NCBI GenBank assembly: GCA_913054425.1
Contig: CAJXJG010000140.1
Span: 1-5,117 of the forward strand
DNA: 5,117 nt
Origin: an uncultured Fidelibacterota bacterium
GTDB taxonomy: Bacteria > Fidelibacterota > Marinisomatia > Marinisomatales > UBA8229
Reading direction: 5' to 3'
Within the stretch, counting starts at the first letter, position 1; each line of letters starts with the position of its first letter. The position numbers and the translations under genes were made by a program. Shown piece by piece: positions 1 through 5,117 of this stretch. Below the pieces are notes generated by a model that worked only from the letters and a program-made list of their open reading frames with translations, ran no database searches and was not told the origin of the DNA.

Positions 1-1
1 G

Positions 2-211
2 GACCTGAATCGCCGGGGTGCCTATCTTCATGTTCTGGCCGATGCCTTGGTCTCCATGATGGTGATCATGGCCTTGTTGTTCGGGATGCTCAATCCATCC
101 GCTTTCAGCATTCTGGACCCTTTGATCGGTATTGTGGCTGGGGTCGTCATCGCACGCTGGGCAGTCGGGTTGCTGATCGATAGCCGAAATCAGCTCCTGG
201 AAATCAACTGA
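2..211 (+). CDS. dmeF: 3' end of a DmeF-like cation diffusion facilitator lacking its C-terminal domain (5' partial)
   Basis: This is the last 69 codons of an inner-membrane divalent metal/proton antiporter; DmeF proteins export Co(II)/Ni(II). The visible part starts in the region of transmembrane helix 5, with AYLHVLADAL at fragment residues 7-16. Here H10 and D14 form the HxxxD pair that corresponds to the TM5 metal ligands of CDF proteins. A hydrophobic TM5 follows, then LDPLIGIVAG (about 38-47), and TM6 continues into ARWAVGLL (51-58). The DP-GIV and ARW-GLL patterns are what I associate with DmeF-type members. The reading frame ends at TGA 209-211, about ten residues after TM6. Family members normally continue for roughly 80 residues as a ferredoxin-like cytoplasmic domain that helps dimerisation and metal sensing, and that domain is missing here. 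The stop falls on a sharp drop in GC, so truncation by recombination is likely, although CDF proteins naturally lacking this domain do exist. Metal specificity cannot be read from this fragment. Confidence 0.8.
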   Translation, partial: DLNRRGAYLHVLADALVSMMVIMALLFGMLNPSAFSILDPLIGIVAGVVIARWAVGLLIDSRNQLLEIN

Positions 212-213
212 TG
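209..213 (+). promoter_or_regulatory. TGATG stop/start overlap at the island's left edge
   Basis: The transporter stop TGA (209-211) shares its A with the ATG (211-213) of the glycosyltransferase, an arrangement that supports translational re-initiation. The only Shine-Dalgarno-like bases are GGAA at about 199-202, inside the transporter coding sequence. The stop may have been created by the joining of two DNAs, because its final A belongs to the glycosyltransferase ATG. Confidence 0.6.
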
Positions 214-1143
214 CGCGTTCTTCACCTTAATAATCCAGCACAGGTTGCATCTAATTTAGTAAGGGCTCAACGAGAATTGGGTATTGATTCTAATTTAGTT
301 GTTACTGGGAACAAGCATTTGCATGACAATTATGATTACGATTTGTCATCTATACCTACAAAATTTTTCCAAGGTAAGCTTGAGCTTGGACGTAGATTAT
401 ATGGCTTGATTAAAGACTGTGATATTTTACACTATCATGGTCAAGCAATAAGCGCAGGATATCGAGATTTAATTATGTGGGCCGGAATAATGAACAAACC
501 TGTGATTCTCCATTATCATGGTTCTGAAATAAGAAATAGAATGCCTTCAAAACTTGCAAATGATTTTGTAAAGCATATTTATGTTAGTACACCAGATTTA
601 TTAAAATCAGTTCAAAGCGCTGAATGGTTACCCAATCCTGTAAATCTGAAAAAAATAGGATATTCAGATTTAAATATAAATGAAAAATTGGTTATACTTC
701 ACGCCCCTAGTAATAGAAAAATTAAGAACACTCTGGCCGTAATTGGTGCAATTGACACCCTTAAGGATGAAGGCCTTGAAATTGAATTAAATTTAGTGGA
801 AAATGTCGAACATAAAAAATTAATGGGAATGATATCTGAAAGTAATATAATCGTAGATTGGATAAATCCCGATTTTGGAATTTATGGCGTTTTATCTATA
901 GAGGCTATGGCTATAGGTCGCCCAGTTATTTGTACACTTACAGAATCTTTGTACAAAGAATATGATTTACCTATCATTAATTGCCATCCTAATGATTTAT
1001 CAAACACAATTAGGAATCTTTATTCAACCCGTGATAAATTAAGGGATAAAGGGAAATTAGGTTATGATTTTGTACATAAATATCATGATTCTTCTGAGAT
1101 AGCCAAGAAAGTCATAAATAGATATGAATCAATCCTAAGCTGA
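211..1143 (+). CDS. GT4-type glycosyltransferase (GT-B fold)
   Basis: Predicted cytoplasmic transferase of 310 residues, at the short end for GT4 enzymes, that moves a sugar from a nucleotide donor to a glycan or lipid-linked acceptor; donor and acceptor cannot be deduced. The N-terminal half carries a degenerate acceptor-side start (MRVLHLNN, then QVASNLVRAQRELGIDS, 11-27) and HYHGSEIR (101-108), a pattern common in this subfamily. The C-terminal half begins near HAPSNRKIKNT (164-174), where a basic residue normally contacts the donor phosphates. It then shows the donor-site block FGIYGVLSIEAMAIGRPVI (222-240), with E231 as the conserved second glutamate. The first glutamate of the usual EX7E motif is replaced by G223. 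No membrane segment or signal peptide is visible. The gene is very AT-rich compared with the transporter before it. It starts on the transporter stop and ends four bases before the next gene, so it is probably co-transcribed with the genes downstream. Confidence 0.85.
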   Translation: MRVLHLNNPAQVASNLVRAQRELGIDSNLVVTGNKHLHDNYDYDLSSIPTKFFQGKLELGRRLYGLIKDCDILHYHGQAISAGYRDLIMWAGIMNKPVILHYHGSEIRNRMPSKLANDFVKHIYVSTPDLLKSVQSAEWLPNPVNLKKIGYSDLNINEKLVILHAPSNRKIKNTLAVIGAIDTLKDEGLEIELNLVENVEHKKLMGMISESNIIVDWINPDFGIYGVLSIEAMAIGRPVICTLTESLYKEYDLPIINCHPNDLSNTIRNLYSTRDKLRDKGKLGYDFVHKYHDSSEIAKKVINRYESILS

Positions 1144-1147
1144 ATAA

Positions 1148-2512
1148 ATGCGTGGTAAAATAAAGATTGAATGGGTAAATCATGCATCATATATATTCCA
1201 ATACAAAAACTCACGAATTATCGCAGATCCGTGGCTATTTGGCTCTTCTTTTAATGATGGTTGGGACTTACTTGTTGAGACCCAGTTTAAAGTTGAATCT
1301 TTCAAAGATATAACACATATTTGGTTCTCACATGAGCATCCCGATCATTTTGCACCCCAGGTTTTAGGTAAAATTGATGAAGAAATTCGTAAGAAGATAA
1401 CAGTATTATTTCAGGAAACAACAGATAAACGTGTAGTAAATTTTTGTAAAAAACTATCATTTAAGGTCGAGGAACTTTCACATCGCACCAAATTTGTGAT
1501 TGAGGATGATTTCTCAATAACTTGCGGTAAAATGTTTGGTATTGATTCTTGGTTATTGTATGAAACTAATGGTTTCAAATTATTGAACATAAATGATTGT
1601 GTAATCAGCAATAAAAAATTGTGTGAATCTGTAAAAAAAACTACAGGCGAGGTTGATGTTCTCATGTCTCAATTTTCATATGCAAATTGGAAAGGAAATC
1701 CTGATGACAAAGAGATACGTGAAAGATCGGCGAAAGAAAAATTAAATCGCATAAAAATTCAAACGGAAATTTTCAATCCAAAATATACAATTCCATTTGC
1801 TAGCTTTGTTTATTTTTCTCATGATGATAATAAATATATGAATGATTCAATAAATACAATATCTACAGCGCATGAATACATCAATAACAATACAGATTCA
1901 GAATCTATTGTTATGTATCCAGGAGATACTTGGGACTTTGAATCTAAATTTAATAGTGAAAAATCAATAAAGCTTTATGATAAAGCGTATTCTCAGATTT
2001 CTAATTTAAATTACAGAAGTTTGTCTACGACGGTTTCCGATAAAGAATTGTTACAAGCCTCCCAAAAATATTTGTCGAGCCTCAATACAAATAATTCTTC
2101 GCTTGCGATGAGTATGTATAGATACATTCCATTTTTTGGAGCTAAAAACATTACTATTAAATTATTTGATACTAAGAAATATTATCAATTTGGTTGGTCA
2201 AAGGGGCTTATTCCCATTTCAAATAGTGGTTCAGAGCCAGATATTGAGATGTCCAGTGAGAGTCTCTTATATGTTCTCTCATATCCGTGGGGATTTGGAA
2301 CTTTGATGGTTAATGGTCGTTTTAGATCTAAGGATTTAGTTCATGCCAAATCATCACGTATTTTTATGTTAGGATTAATGAACAGCATTGACAAAAGATT
2401 GACATTTGGTTTTATTATCAAGGAAGGTTTCTCAAAAATATTTGGAAAGGGCTTGAGTACTGATGATGATTGGAGTTTACACAAGCAGTGGCCTCGTTTC
2501 CTTAAAGAGTAG
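1148..2512 (+). CDS. CMAH-like metallo-beta-lactamase-fold protein without a Rieske domain
   Basis: Predicted soluble 454-residue metalloprotein. The start has DPWLFGSSFNDGW (27-39), and the metal motif HEHPDH supplies H62, H64, D66 and H67. D150 (in NINDC) fits the bridging aspartate, and H225 (in PFASFVYFSHDDNKYM, 216-231) fits the late ligand. From memory of mammalian CMP-Neu5Ac hydroxylase, the order matches well: DPWL-GPAF-RGW, ISH-HSDH, KILNTVDC, PFAGYFVESHPSDKYI, a WTPRPGATLDL-like segment (here YPGDTWDF, near 257-264), and a C-terminal W-x-x-L-x-x-x-x-R block (here YPWGFGTLMVNGRF). CMAH itself has an N-terminal Rieske [2Fe-2S] domain for hydroxylation; this protein begins directly in the MBL fold, so it cannot be a self-contained CMAH. 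The His that CMAH carries before its D-T-C segment appears to be Met129 here. The substrate is unknown; a sugar, nucleotide sugar or N-acyl group is a guess from context. UlaG-type hydrolases are the wider family. Four bases separate it from the gene before, with no strong ribosome site, and three from the gene after. Confidence 0.8.
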   Translation: MRGKIKIEWVNHASYIFQYKNSRIIADPWLFGSSFNDGWDLLVETQFKVESFKDITHIWFSHEHPDHFAPQVLGKIDEEIRKKITVLFQETTDKRVVNFCKKLSFKVEELSHRTKFVIEDDFSITCGKMFGIDSWLLYETNGFKLLNINDCVISNKKLCESVKKTTGEVDVLMSQFSYANWKGNPDDKEIRERSAKEKLNRIKIQTEIFNPKYTIPFASFVYFSHDDNKYMNDSINTISTAHEYINNNTDSESIVMYPGDTWDFESKFNSEKSIKLYDKAYSQISNLNYRSLSTTVSDKELLQASQKYLSSLNTNNSSLAMSMYRYIPFFGAKNITIKLFDTKKYYQFGWSKGLIPISNSGSEPDIEMSSESLLYVLSYPWGFGTLMVNGRFRSKDLVHAKSSRIFMLGLMNSIDKRLTFGFIIKEGFSKIFGKGLSTDDDWSLHKQWPRFLKE

Positions 2513-2515
2513 AAA

Positions 2516-3451
2516 ATGGCAATTCCTATCCTAATTCATAAAATATACAATCGACTCAAATTATTTCAACGACCCTTTTACAGTCGTTATCAAGTAAATA
2601 ATGACAAATCAAACCTAAGTTGTGTACCTTTTTTCATTATTGGTTCAGGCCGTTCTGGAAATACATTATTGAGGTCTATTTTGTCAGGTAGTTCTGATAT
2701 TACTATACCTCCGGAATCGTATCGCCTTCCGTTCGCCATCAAGAGATTCCACATTTTTAGCAATAGAGATTGGAAATATGTTGTATCTGAGGTTCTTAGT
2801 GAATTTGAAAATTGTAAGGAGTTCTACACTTGGGACATTAGTCTTGAAGATGTTCACAACCGTTTAGAAAATATTGATGAGTCTAAGAGAACACTTTCAA
2901 ATATTTTTGATGAGCTATTTTGCACTTATGCCGAGAAGCATTTACTAGGTTCTAAGATATGGGGTGATAAAACTCCAATGAATACATTGTATCTAAATTG
3001 GATTGGTGATGTTTTTCCACAATCTAAGTTTATTCATATCATTCGGGATGGACGTGACGTAGCCAGTTCTTATCTTAAAATGGAAAGATATGACACTATT
3101 TTAGAAGCAGCAAATCGATGGACTAACAGTATTGAATTGGCCCAAGCCTTCGGTTCAAAGATCAAAGATAATTACATGGAAATTCGATATGAAGATTTAG
3201 TCACTCATCCAGATAAATCAATCAAGAAAGTATGTGATTTTCTTGATGTAGTTTACAATTCAGATATGTTGGATCATATTTCTCAGGTAGAAAAATTAGG
3301 AGATACCGACAAATCCCATCATGCAAATTTATCAAAACCAATAAGTTCTGAATCAATAGGTAAGTGGAAGCATAATCTTTCAGAAAGTGATCAGGAAAGT
3401 ATTACTCGGTTATTGCAAAATCCATTACGCCGTCTTGGATATGTTGATTAA
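2516..3451 (+). CDS. PAPS-dependent sulfotransferase (Sulfotransfer_3-like)
   Basis: Predicted 311-residue enzyme that transfers sulfate from 3'-phosphoadenosine-5'-phosphosulfate to an acceptor hydroxyl or amine. The 5'-phosphosulfate loop is FFIIGSGRSGNTLLRSIL (39-56), with R46, S47, G48 and T50 in the usual places and N49 where Thr or Ser is commoner. PPESYRLP (65-72) and WGDKTP (149-154) are typical of bacterial members. The 3'-phosphate motif is IIRDGRDVASSYL (175-187), containing the expected Arg and Ser residues, and RYEDLV (224-229) is the usual late motif. About 37 residues precede the P-loop. They are rich in basic and aromatic residues but are not a convincing membrane anchor, so a cytoplasmic location is likely. 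Purine-rich AAAGAG just before the preceding stop may serve as the ribosome site for the ATG at 2516. The acceptor is not predictable; the neighbouring glycosyltransferase suggests a glycan or glycolipid. Confidence 0.9.
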   Translation: MAIPILIHKIYNRLKLFQRPFYSRYQVNNDKSNLSCVPFFIIGSGRSGNTLLRSILSGSSDITIPPESYRLPFAIKRFHIFSNRDWKYVVSEVLSEFENCKEFYTWDISLEDVHNRLENIDESKRTLSNIFDELFCTYAEKHLLGSKIWGDKTPMNTLYLNWIGDVFPQSKFIHIIRDGRDVASSYLKMERYDTILEAANRWTNSIELAQAFGSKIKDNYMEIRYEDLVTHPDKSIKKVCDFLDVVYNSDMLDHISQVEKLGDTDKSHHANLSKPISSESIGKWKHNLSESDQESITRLLQNPLRRLGYVD

Positions 3452-3472
3452 TACGGGCCTATCTGACAAATT

Positions 3473-4363
3473 GTGAATCCGAATCTCTTTGTAGCTGGAG
3501 TTCCTAAGGCAGGAACAACCTCTCTTTTCCATTATTTAGCTTTACATCCCGATGTTTTCTCTTCTAGTCGTAAAGAACCAGGATATTTCCATCCGTTCAA
3601 GATCAAGGAGATGGCTAGTGGTCTGGAGGCCTACCTGAAATGTTTCTCCGGACATTCAGAACAGAGATATGCGATGGAGGCCACACCGGGATACTTCTAT
3701 GGTGGTCGGGAAAGCGCAGACGCTATCAACAATTTTTCTTCGGATTCCAGAGTGATCTTAGTCTTACGCGATCCAGTTGAACGATTATTCTCCTTCTACA
3801 AATACAAGAAGAGTCTGGGACATATCGATGGCAGACTCAATTTTGGGACTTATATCGAGGCATGCAAGAAAGTTCCGGGAGAACAACCCATCCAGAAGAA
3901 AAATTATGACTTCTGGGCCATGGTGGGAGGAAATTATGCATCTCTCCTTTCGGATTGGCATTCCGTCTTTGGTGACAGGCTGAAGATCTGTTTCTTTGAT
4001 GACCTGGTCAAGGGCAAGCACGATTTCGTTTCAGGGTTATGCGAGTGGCTGGATCTCGATTCGAGTTTGATTGCCAGGAAACAGACGCGTGTCGAGAACA
4101 AATCGATGCTCTACCGAAGCAAGGGTCTACAACGGGTGGCCACATCCTTTGACAGTCTATTCTCGGGTGTCTGGTACTACATGCCCTGGTTGAAGTGGCC
4201 CTTCAGCGGGATCTACAATCTCCTGAATGCCAAGCCCCATACCGAGACCATATCCGATTCCCAGCGTAGCGAGCTGGAAGCATATTATCAAGGCGATATC
4301 AGCAAGACCCGGGCTTTCCTCGAGGAAAGGCAAATAGGGAACTTGCCAGGCTGGTTGAAGTAA
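3473..4363 (+). CDS. Second sulfotransferase, heparan-sulfate-sulfotransferase-like
   Basis: Predicted 296-residue PAPS-dependent sulfotransferase of a different subfamily from its neighbour. The 5'-phosphosulfate loop lies almost at the N-terminus: LFVAGVPKAGTTSLFHYL (5-22), with K12, G14, T15 and T16. KEPGYF (34-39) and MEATPGYFYGG (68-78) match the substrate-side and catalytic-base region of the heparan-sulfate N/O-sulfotransferase type, where a Glu acts as base; E69 is the candidate. The 3'-phosphate motif is VILVLRDPVERLFSFY (94-109), with R99 and S107. The only workable start is GTG at 3473: an in-frame TGA lies at 3464-3466, and the next ATG comes after the P-loop. No clear Shine-Dalgarno sequence precedes it. 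The first 40 or so codons are AT-leaning, and the rest use more GC-ending codons. The acceptor is unknown. Its stop overlaps the start of the next gene. Confidence 0.88.
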   Translation: MNPNLFVAGVPKAGTTSLFHYLALHPDVFSSSRKEPGYFHPFKIKEMASGLEAYLKCFSGHSEQRYAMEATPGYFYGGRESADAINNFSSDSRVILVLRDPVERLFSFYKYKKSLGHIDGRLNFGTYIEACKKVPGEQPIQKKNYDFWAMVGGNYASLLSDWHSVFGDRLKICFFDDLVKGKHDFVSGLCEWLDLDSSLIARKQTRVENKSMLYRSKGLQRVATSFDSLFSGVWYYMPWLKWPFSGIYNLLNAKPHTETISDSQRSELEAYYQGDISKTRAFLEERQIGNLPGWLK

Positions 4364-4365
4364 TG
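4361..4365 (+). promoter_or_regulatory. TAATG stop/start overlap, sulfotransferase to DHH gene
   Basis: TAA (4361-4363) of the sulfotransferase shares its last A with the ATG (4363-4365) of the DHH gene. Purine-rich GGTTGAAG just upstream is only a weak ribosome site, so re-initiation after the sulfotransferase is the likely way this start is used. Confidence 0.65.
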
Positions 4366-5117
4366 GCCAATTACGACGTATTCAACGGTGACACGGACGG
4401 AATATTCGCCTGGCATCAGCTACGTCTGGCCCATCCCCGGGATGCGACCCTGATCACGGGCGTCAAACGGGATGTCGGTCTGGTGGGTCGAGTGGAAGCT
4501 GGTGAGGGCGATTTGGTGACGGTCCTGGATGTCTCCCATGCCAAGAACCGGAAGGATGTCCAGAGACTCCTTGATTCCGGGGCTACGGTCGAATATTTTG
4601 ACCATCACGACCCAGGAAAGTTGATCGAACATCCTAACCTGACGTATCACATCAATACTGAGCCGAATGTATCGACAGGCCTGATTGTTAATTCACATGT
4701 CAGTGGCAAGAACCGTCTCTGGTCGATTGCAACTGCATTTGGAGACAATCATATGGATCTGGCTATGAATATGGCCAAATCCGAAAATCTGAATGAAGAA
4801 CAGACCACTTTGCTGAAACAGATTGGTCTGGTTGTAAATTACAATAGTTATGGACAGACAGTGGACGATCTATTTTTCCCTCCTGAAGAAATAGCTGAAG
4901 CGACCAAAGCCTGCGGCTCGGATATATTCCGGTTTACGGAACAAAGTGATATCTTTCCGAAATTGCTTGAGAATTTCGAGAAGGATATGAGCACAGCCTC
5001 CTGTCAGGAACCATATTCGATCAGTGACAATGCGGTGTTCTACACTCTTCCCAATGAGGGTTGGACTCATCGTGTAATGGGTTCCTTCAGTAATCATCTG
5101 GTATCCACCAACAAGGA
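4363..5117 (+). CDS. DHH-family phosphoesterase (3' partial)
   Basis: An open frame of 251 codons runs off the window end with no stop. The protein carries the DHH phosphoesterase motifs in order: FNGDTDGI (7-14, motif I aspartates D10 and D12), VLDVS (54-58, D56), YFDHHD (78-83, the DHH signature D80-H81-H82) and AFGDN (125-129, D128 as the motif IV candidate). These bind two Mn-type metals in RecJ, NrnA and relatives, which hydrolyse phosphodiesters or phosphomonoesters. The start MANYDVFNGD and the GVKRDVGL segment (33-40) resemble a proteobacterial DHH subfamily sometimes labelled acetyltransferase, with no established role that I know of. T11 replaces the commoner Ala of DADG. Full-length members are, to my recollection, a little over 300 residues, so roughly 60 or more are probably beyond the edge. 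GC falls from 60% at the start to about 38% in 4741-4860. Substrate unknown; pAp is a candidate given the sulfotransferases upstream. Confidence 0.85.
   Translation, partial: MANYDVFNGDTDGIFAWHQLRLAHPRDATLITGVKRDVGLVGRVEAGEGDLVTVLDVSHAKNRKDVQRLLDSGATVEYFDHHDPGKLIEHPNLTYHINTEPNVSTGLIVNSHVSGKNRLWSIATAFGDNHMDLAMNMAKSENLNEEQTTLLKQIGLVVNYNSYGQTVDDLFFPPEEIAEATKACGSDIFRFTEQSDIFPKLLENFEKDMSTASCQEPYSISDNAVFYTLPNEGWTHRVMGSFSNHLVSTNK

Larger units (their letters stand above)
211..3451 (+). other. AT-rich putative horizontally acquired segment
   Basis: Three consecutive genes share a low-GC, A/T-ending codon style. Hand-counted 60-base rows give 35% (241-300), 25% (661-720), 18% (1801-1860), 37% (2281-2340) and 28% (3181-3240). 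The flanks give 56% (1-180) and 60% (4381-4440). The left edge is sharp at 211. The right edge is softer, since the first 120 or so bases of the next gene are still near 40%. No transposase, integrase, tRNA, inverted terminal repeat or flanking direct repeat was seen, so the mechanism of entry is unknown. Homologous exchange of a glycan cassette is plausible. Glycan gene clusters are often AT-rich for this reason. Confidence 0.65.

Noticed and set aside
1411..1665. 84-codon minus-strand open frame
   Set aside because: It lies wholly inside the CMAH-like gene, the encoded peptide has no recognisable motif, and the plus-strand frame carries a conserved MBL fold.
3452..3472. Possible terminator or promoter in the largest gap
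   Set aside because: Only 21 bases are available, with no GC-rich hairpin followed by T residues and no room for a -35/-10 pair; read-through into the next gene is more likely.
200..3475. Flanking direct repeats, attachment sites or insertion-sequence ends around the AT-rich segment
   Set aside because: Comparing the sequence near 200-220 with that near 3445-3475 by eye shows no shared repeat beyond a trivial CTGA, and there is no transposase or integrase in the window.
3777..4021. Short open frames on both strands inside the second sulfotransferase (3777-3983 + and 3785-4021 -)
   Set aside because: They sit within the well-supported sulfotransferase frame and show no motif or plausible ribosome site; they are shadow frames.
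4420..5097. Two minus-strand open frames (4420-4650 and 4870-5097)
   Set aside because: The plus strand carries a continuous DHH phosphoesterase frame with all expected motifs across both; the minus-strand peptides look like antisense shadows.
1..5117. CRISPR array, tRNA, rRNA or riboswitch
   Set aside because: No regularly spaced repeats, cloverleaf or conserved RNA sequence was seen, and coding genes occupy nearly all of the window.

Overview
The window is a tightly packed, single-strand (+) run of six genes with no intergenic gap longer than 21 bases. It reads as an accessory surface-glycan locus set between two more ordinary chromosomal genes of a proteobacterium, probably gamma or beta. 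The host assignment is inference. It rests on the left-edge gene, which resembles DmeF-type cation diffusion facilitators, and on the right-edge gene, which belongs to a DHH phosphoesterase subfamily that I associate with Proteobacteria. No rRNA, tRNA or other lineage marker is present.

Layout, left to right. (1) Positions 2-211 hold the 3' end of a metal-efflux transporter that stops right after its last membrane helix, so the usual cytoplasmic C-terminal domain is absent. (2) 211-1143 is a GT4-type (GT-B fold) glycosyltransferase. (3) 1148-2512 is a metallo-beta-lactamase-fold protein whose sequence runs collinear with the MBL part of CMP-N-acetylneuraminate hydroxylase (CMAH), but it has no Rieske domain. 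(4) 2516-3451 is a PAPS-dependent sulfotransferase of the Sulfotransfer_3-like type. (5) 3473-4363 is a second, different sulfotransferase, resembling the heparan-sulfate sulfotransferase type, with a GTG start. (6) 4363-5117 is a DHH-family phosphoesterase cut off by the window end.

Base composition changes abruptly at about position 211. Hand counts give about 56% GC for 1-180 but only 18-37% in sampled 60-base rows across 241-3240. GC rises again inside gene 5, from 40% in 3481-3600 to about 52% in 3601-3720, and reaches 60% in 4381-4440. Genes 2-4 therefore look horizontally acquired relative to the flanks. The left junction coincides with the truncation of the transporter, and the TGA stop of the transporter shares its A with the ATG of the glycosyltransferase.

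Working model (inference): the glycosyltransferase adds a sugar, the CMAH-like protein modifies a sugar or an N-acyl or nucleotide-linked group, and the two sulfotransferases place sulfate from PAPS on the product. This would give a sulfated surface glycan or glycolipid. Sulfotransferases release 3',5'-pAp. Some DHH phosphoesterases (NrnA/YtqI) hydrolyse pAp, so the DHH gene that overlaps the second sulfotransferase could serve by-product recycling. That link is testable but unproven. No polymerase, flippase, export gene or PAPS-synthesis gene lies inside the window.
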